Part shown: positions 61,841-64,000 of the stretch, piece after piece
Layout of the letters: the number at the start of each line of letters is the position of its first letter
Position numbering within the stretch: the first letter of the stretch is position 1
DNA from: Whitmania pigra
Taxonomy: Eukaryota; Annelida; Clitellata; Hirudinida; Haemopidae
Reading direction: 5' to 3'
DNA length: 64,000 nucleotides
Assembly (NCBI GenBank): GCA_021613335.1
Contig: JAJTWR010000236.1
Span: 27,501 to 91,500, forward strand
Made by a program: the position numbers and the translations under genes
The notes under the pieces: generated by a model
The model's database searches: none
What the model was told of the DNA's origin: nothing
Seen by the model: the letters and a program-made list of their open reading frames with translations, nothing else

Positions 61841-64000
61841 GTGAGAAGTACTTTATGATTGAAACATCATCATAACCATCATCATCATCACCATTATCAC
61901 TGTGGCAATGTGGTTATTCATTAGGTTTTAGAACGTATGTTTATTGAACGTAAACGGGAATATCATTATCATCACAATGTCACAATCATGTCACACTGGG
62001 ACCGTTCAATCAACCAATGCTTTTAGAGTTTGAAGAAAAATTCGATGTTTCTGCGATTGAAGTGCTTCTTCGATTTAAATTAAATTAAATTAAATTAAAT
62101 CACTTAAAATCTCCATTAGTTGACTCAATTTCATTTGAAGTTGCTTCAAAAAATGGATTAAAACAAAATTATCTGAAACATGTTGATCTAATTCGCATCT
62201 ATGGTTATCTAATATATTATTGTTGTGGTTTCGGAATAATTAAGTTTATATTGCTAATGTAATTAAATTCATATTTAATTATATTTTGTATTTTTTCGTG
62301 CACGTGGCCTCGCTATTATTGATATAGAAAGTATTCTCGCTAATCACCTGACTTGACAATCAGCAAGAGTCCAGACAACACAGAAGCCCAAATATCCATT
62401 TGCGTCCTTAAGTACCTCAAATCCTTCAACACTTAACTTCTGTTATTCAGTTCCGTTAACTGAATACTTGCTCTAATAAACTTATTAGTTAACTTGCTTA
62501 TTTGCGGACTCCCGGGTTATTTCATTATTATTGTTTTTTATCTCCTATTCTGAACAGAAAACAACAACAATATATAAAAAGAAAAATATTCGAACACAAT
62601 AGGAAGAAATCAGAAATGAAATTACTATGCCCAGGGCAAACCTAAAGGGATTCACATGTCGTCAATTCAATAAGAGATAGATTGAAAAAAAAGCATCATA
62701 TTTTTATAAAATTCGTAAATAGTTCAATTTGATCCAGGAAGTTGTTTGAGGCAAACTTTTATATTAAAAAAATCATTTCCAGAGTCGCTAAATAATAAAA
62801 ATTAATATTTGTAAGATTTTGTATTGTCATGAATAATAATAGTAATAACAATAAATAATGCTCTACGTCACCACAAACTTCCATTACCAATAAGTACTAA
62901 ATTATTCACGACATGACTATCGTTCGTAAGAATAATTGTGATAAATTATGCGAGAACTAATAAATATTCACGAGCCATTAACTGGAGGCTTACAAAGCGC
63001 TTTGTTCGAGAGTCGGAAATTGAGCTCGAAAAAGCGCATCCATAGTTGGCCTATTTAGTCGTCGTCTGCTGTCATTTCCCGCCCTAACGTGGCAGACGTT
63101 AATAAGCACAAGTCACGAGGACATCTGAACTCTTCTTCCCGGACCATTGGATTACATGGAAGTGTTTTACTTGCTACACCTGATAAATGGGGCCTTAACC
63201 CAGTTTAAACTGACGTTCGTAAAATATTGGATTTCTGGGTAAATATTAACTTAATCCATTTTGCTAAATTTTAAGTTTATTCGGGAGATACACACGGTGT
63301 CTTAAATCACAATTATTATTATTTTTTTGTAAATTTTTTAACCTAAATTGTTCAAATTTATAATTATGCATGGAACGGGTGGAGTGGATTGCTGGGATCA
63401 AAATCTGGCATGCTATATGACGATTCAGCATAGGTAAAAAAATGTTGGTATGGGTTTTAGATTTTGCATAGATTAGACCATCAAAAATTACAACTGCATT
63501 GTCGAAAAAAGAAAGTTCCCGATCATAAATGTCTTCCATTCCTTCGGAAGATTGTACAAGTTTACGTGAAAAGCTTGACTCCTGGCAATGTCCCAAAGGT
63601 TTTAGATGATGAGTCTATCATCTTCTCGACTCTCAATTGAACAACGAACTTCCTTCATGAAGTCTTTCGTGAAGTCTACATTGAAATCTTTATTGCAAAT
63701 TTGGACCACCCAGAGCACTCAGCGACGTTGGGCGGCGTCTGGATGCAAAGGGTTATCCGTCCTTGCATGTCAGATATGATATGCTGGGTTGGATCCAGTT
63801 TGTTTCAAAGCATTCCATCACAATTAAGTTGAACTGAATTTAATTTATGAGGTTTGGTGACTTTACAAACATTTTATAATGTACTAATAATATTTATTTT
63901 ATATATATTAATATTTTAGAATTTAATTTAAAAAACATTACATCTGAACAATAAATGTATTAACAATCTTTATTTTATATATATTTAAAATTTAATTAAA
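61841..64000. other. Presumed RAPGEF intron to window end
   Basis: I looked for the REM domain (a sequence like RLTxHLVEEHS) and did not find it. The minus-strand frame 63264-63596 has no family motif, and GC-richer patches at 62350-62420 and 63000-63190 have no open frame I can support. A TTAAA repeat lies at about 62075-62100. Confidence 0.4.

Noticed and set aside
63264..63596. 110-codon minus frame near the window end
   Set aside because: No recognisable motif, no splice support, and the C-terminal half is Asn/Lys-rich from AT-rich DNA; left as unsupported.

Overview
This is an AT-rich, intron-rich animal nuclear segment. The genes are split by GT-AG introns, intergenic DNA is packed with ATT, GAT and CATC microsatellites, and there are fragments of non-LTR retrotransposons. 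The gene set (DMBX homeobox, adiponectin receptor, PDZ-GEF/RAPGEF2, TCTP, carboxypeptidase Q, GT11 fucosyltransferase) fits a bilaterian invertebrate. An annelid such as a leech is my best guess, but that is inference; no single sequence fixes the species. Nothing looks bacterial or viral, and there is no CRISPR array.

Layout. 1-2240: AT-rich intergenic DNA. 2240-21000: a locally amplified cluster. A TCTP gene (minus) and a carboxypeptidase-Q-like gene (plus) face away from each other across a short shared spacer. The pair occurs twice (3027-6840 and 12753-18996), and a third TCTP (19899-20595) has no carboxypeptidase partner. A GT11 fucosyltransferase (7669-10009, minus) follows the first pair, and a decayed piece of its first exon (12009-12196) lies before the second pair. 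A roughly 2.4-kb insertion carrying LINE sequence separates the second TCTP from its carboxypeptidase. The three TCTP coding regions are almost identical while their flanks differ, which suggests gene conversion. The carboxypeptidase has lost most active-site residues in both copies, and the second copy also has an in-frame stop.

21335-25166 (minus): a DMBX-type K50 paired-like homeobox gene in five coding exons. 25.2-32.7 kb: gene-poor, with long ATT tracts and a pair of direct repeats. 32760-39278 (plus): a 15-exon gene for a protein of about 931 residues with many degenerate EF-hands, resembling EFCAB6. Its 3' end meets the last exon of a minus-strand single-pass membrane protein (39565-40080). 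43133-47431 (plus): a complete six-exon adiponectin receptor (PAQR family). 47.5-50.4 kb: a possible minus-strand terminal exon and a LINE 3' end. 50416 to beyond the window end (plus): the start of a PDZ-GEF (RAPGEF2-like) gene. It has two candidate first exons, then exons for the cyclic-nucleotide-binding-like domain; the REM, PDZ, RA and CDC25 domains would lie beyond the window.

The genes do not form one pathway. The region of most interest is the TCTP/pseudo-carboxypeptidase/fucosyltransferase cluster. Exon joins were deduced by eye from splice consensus, reading phase and family similarity, and no transcript data were available.
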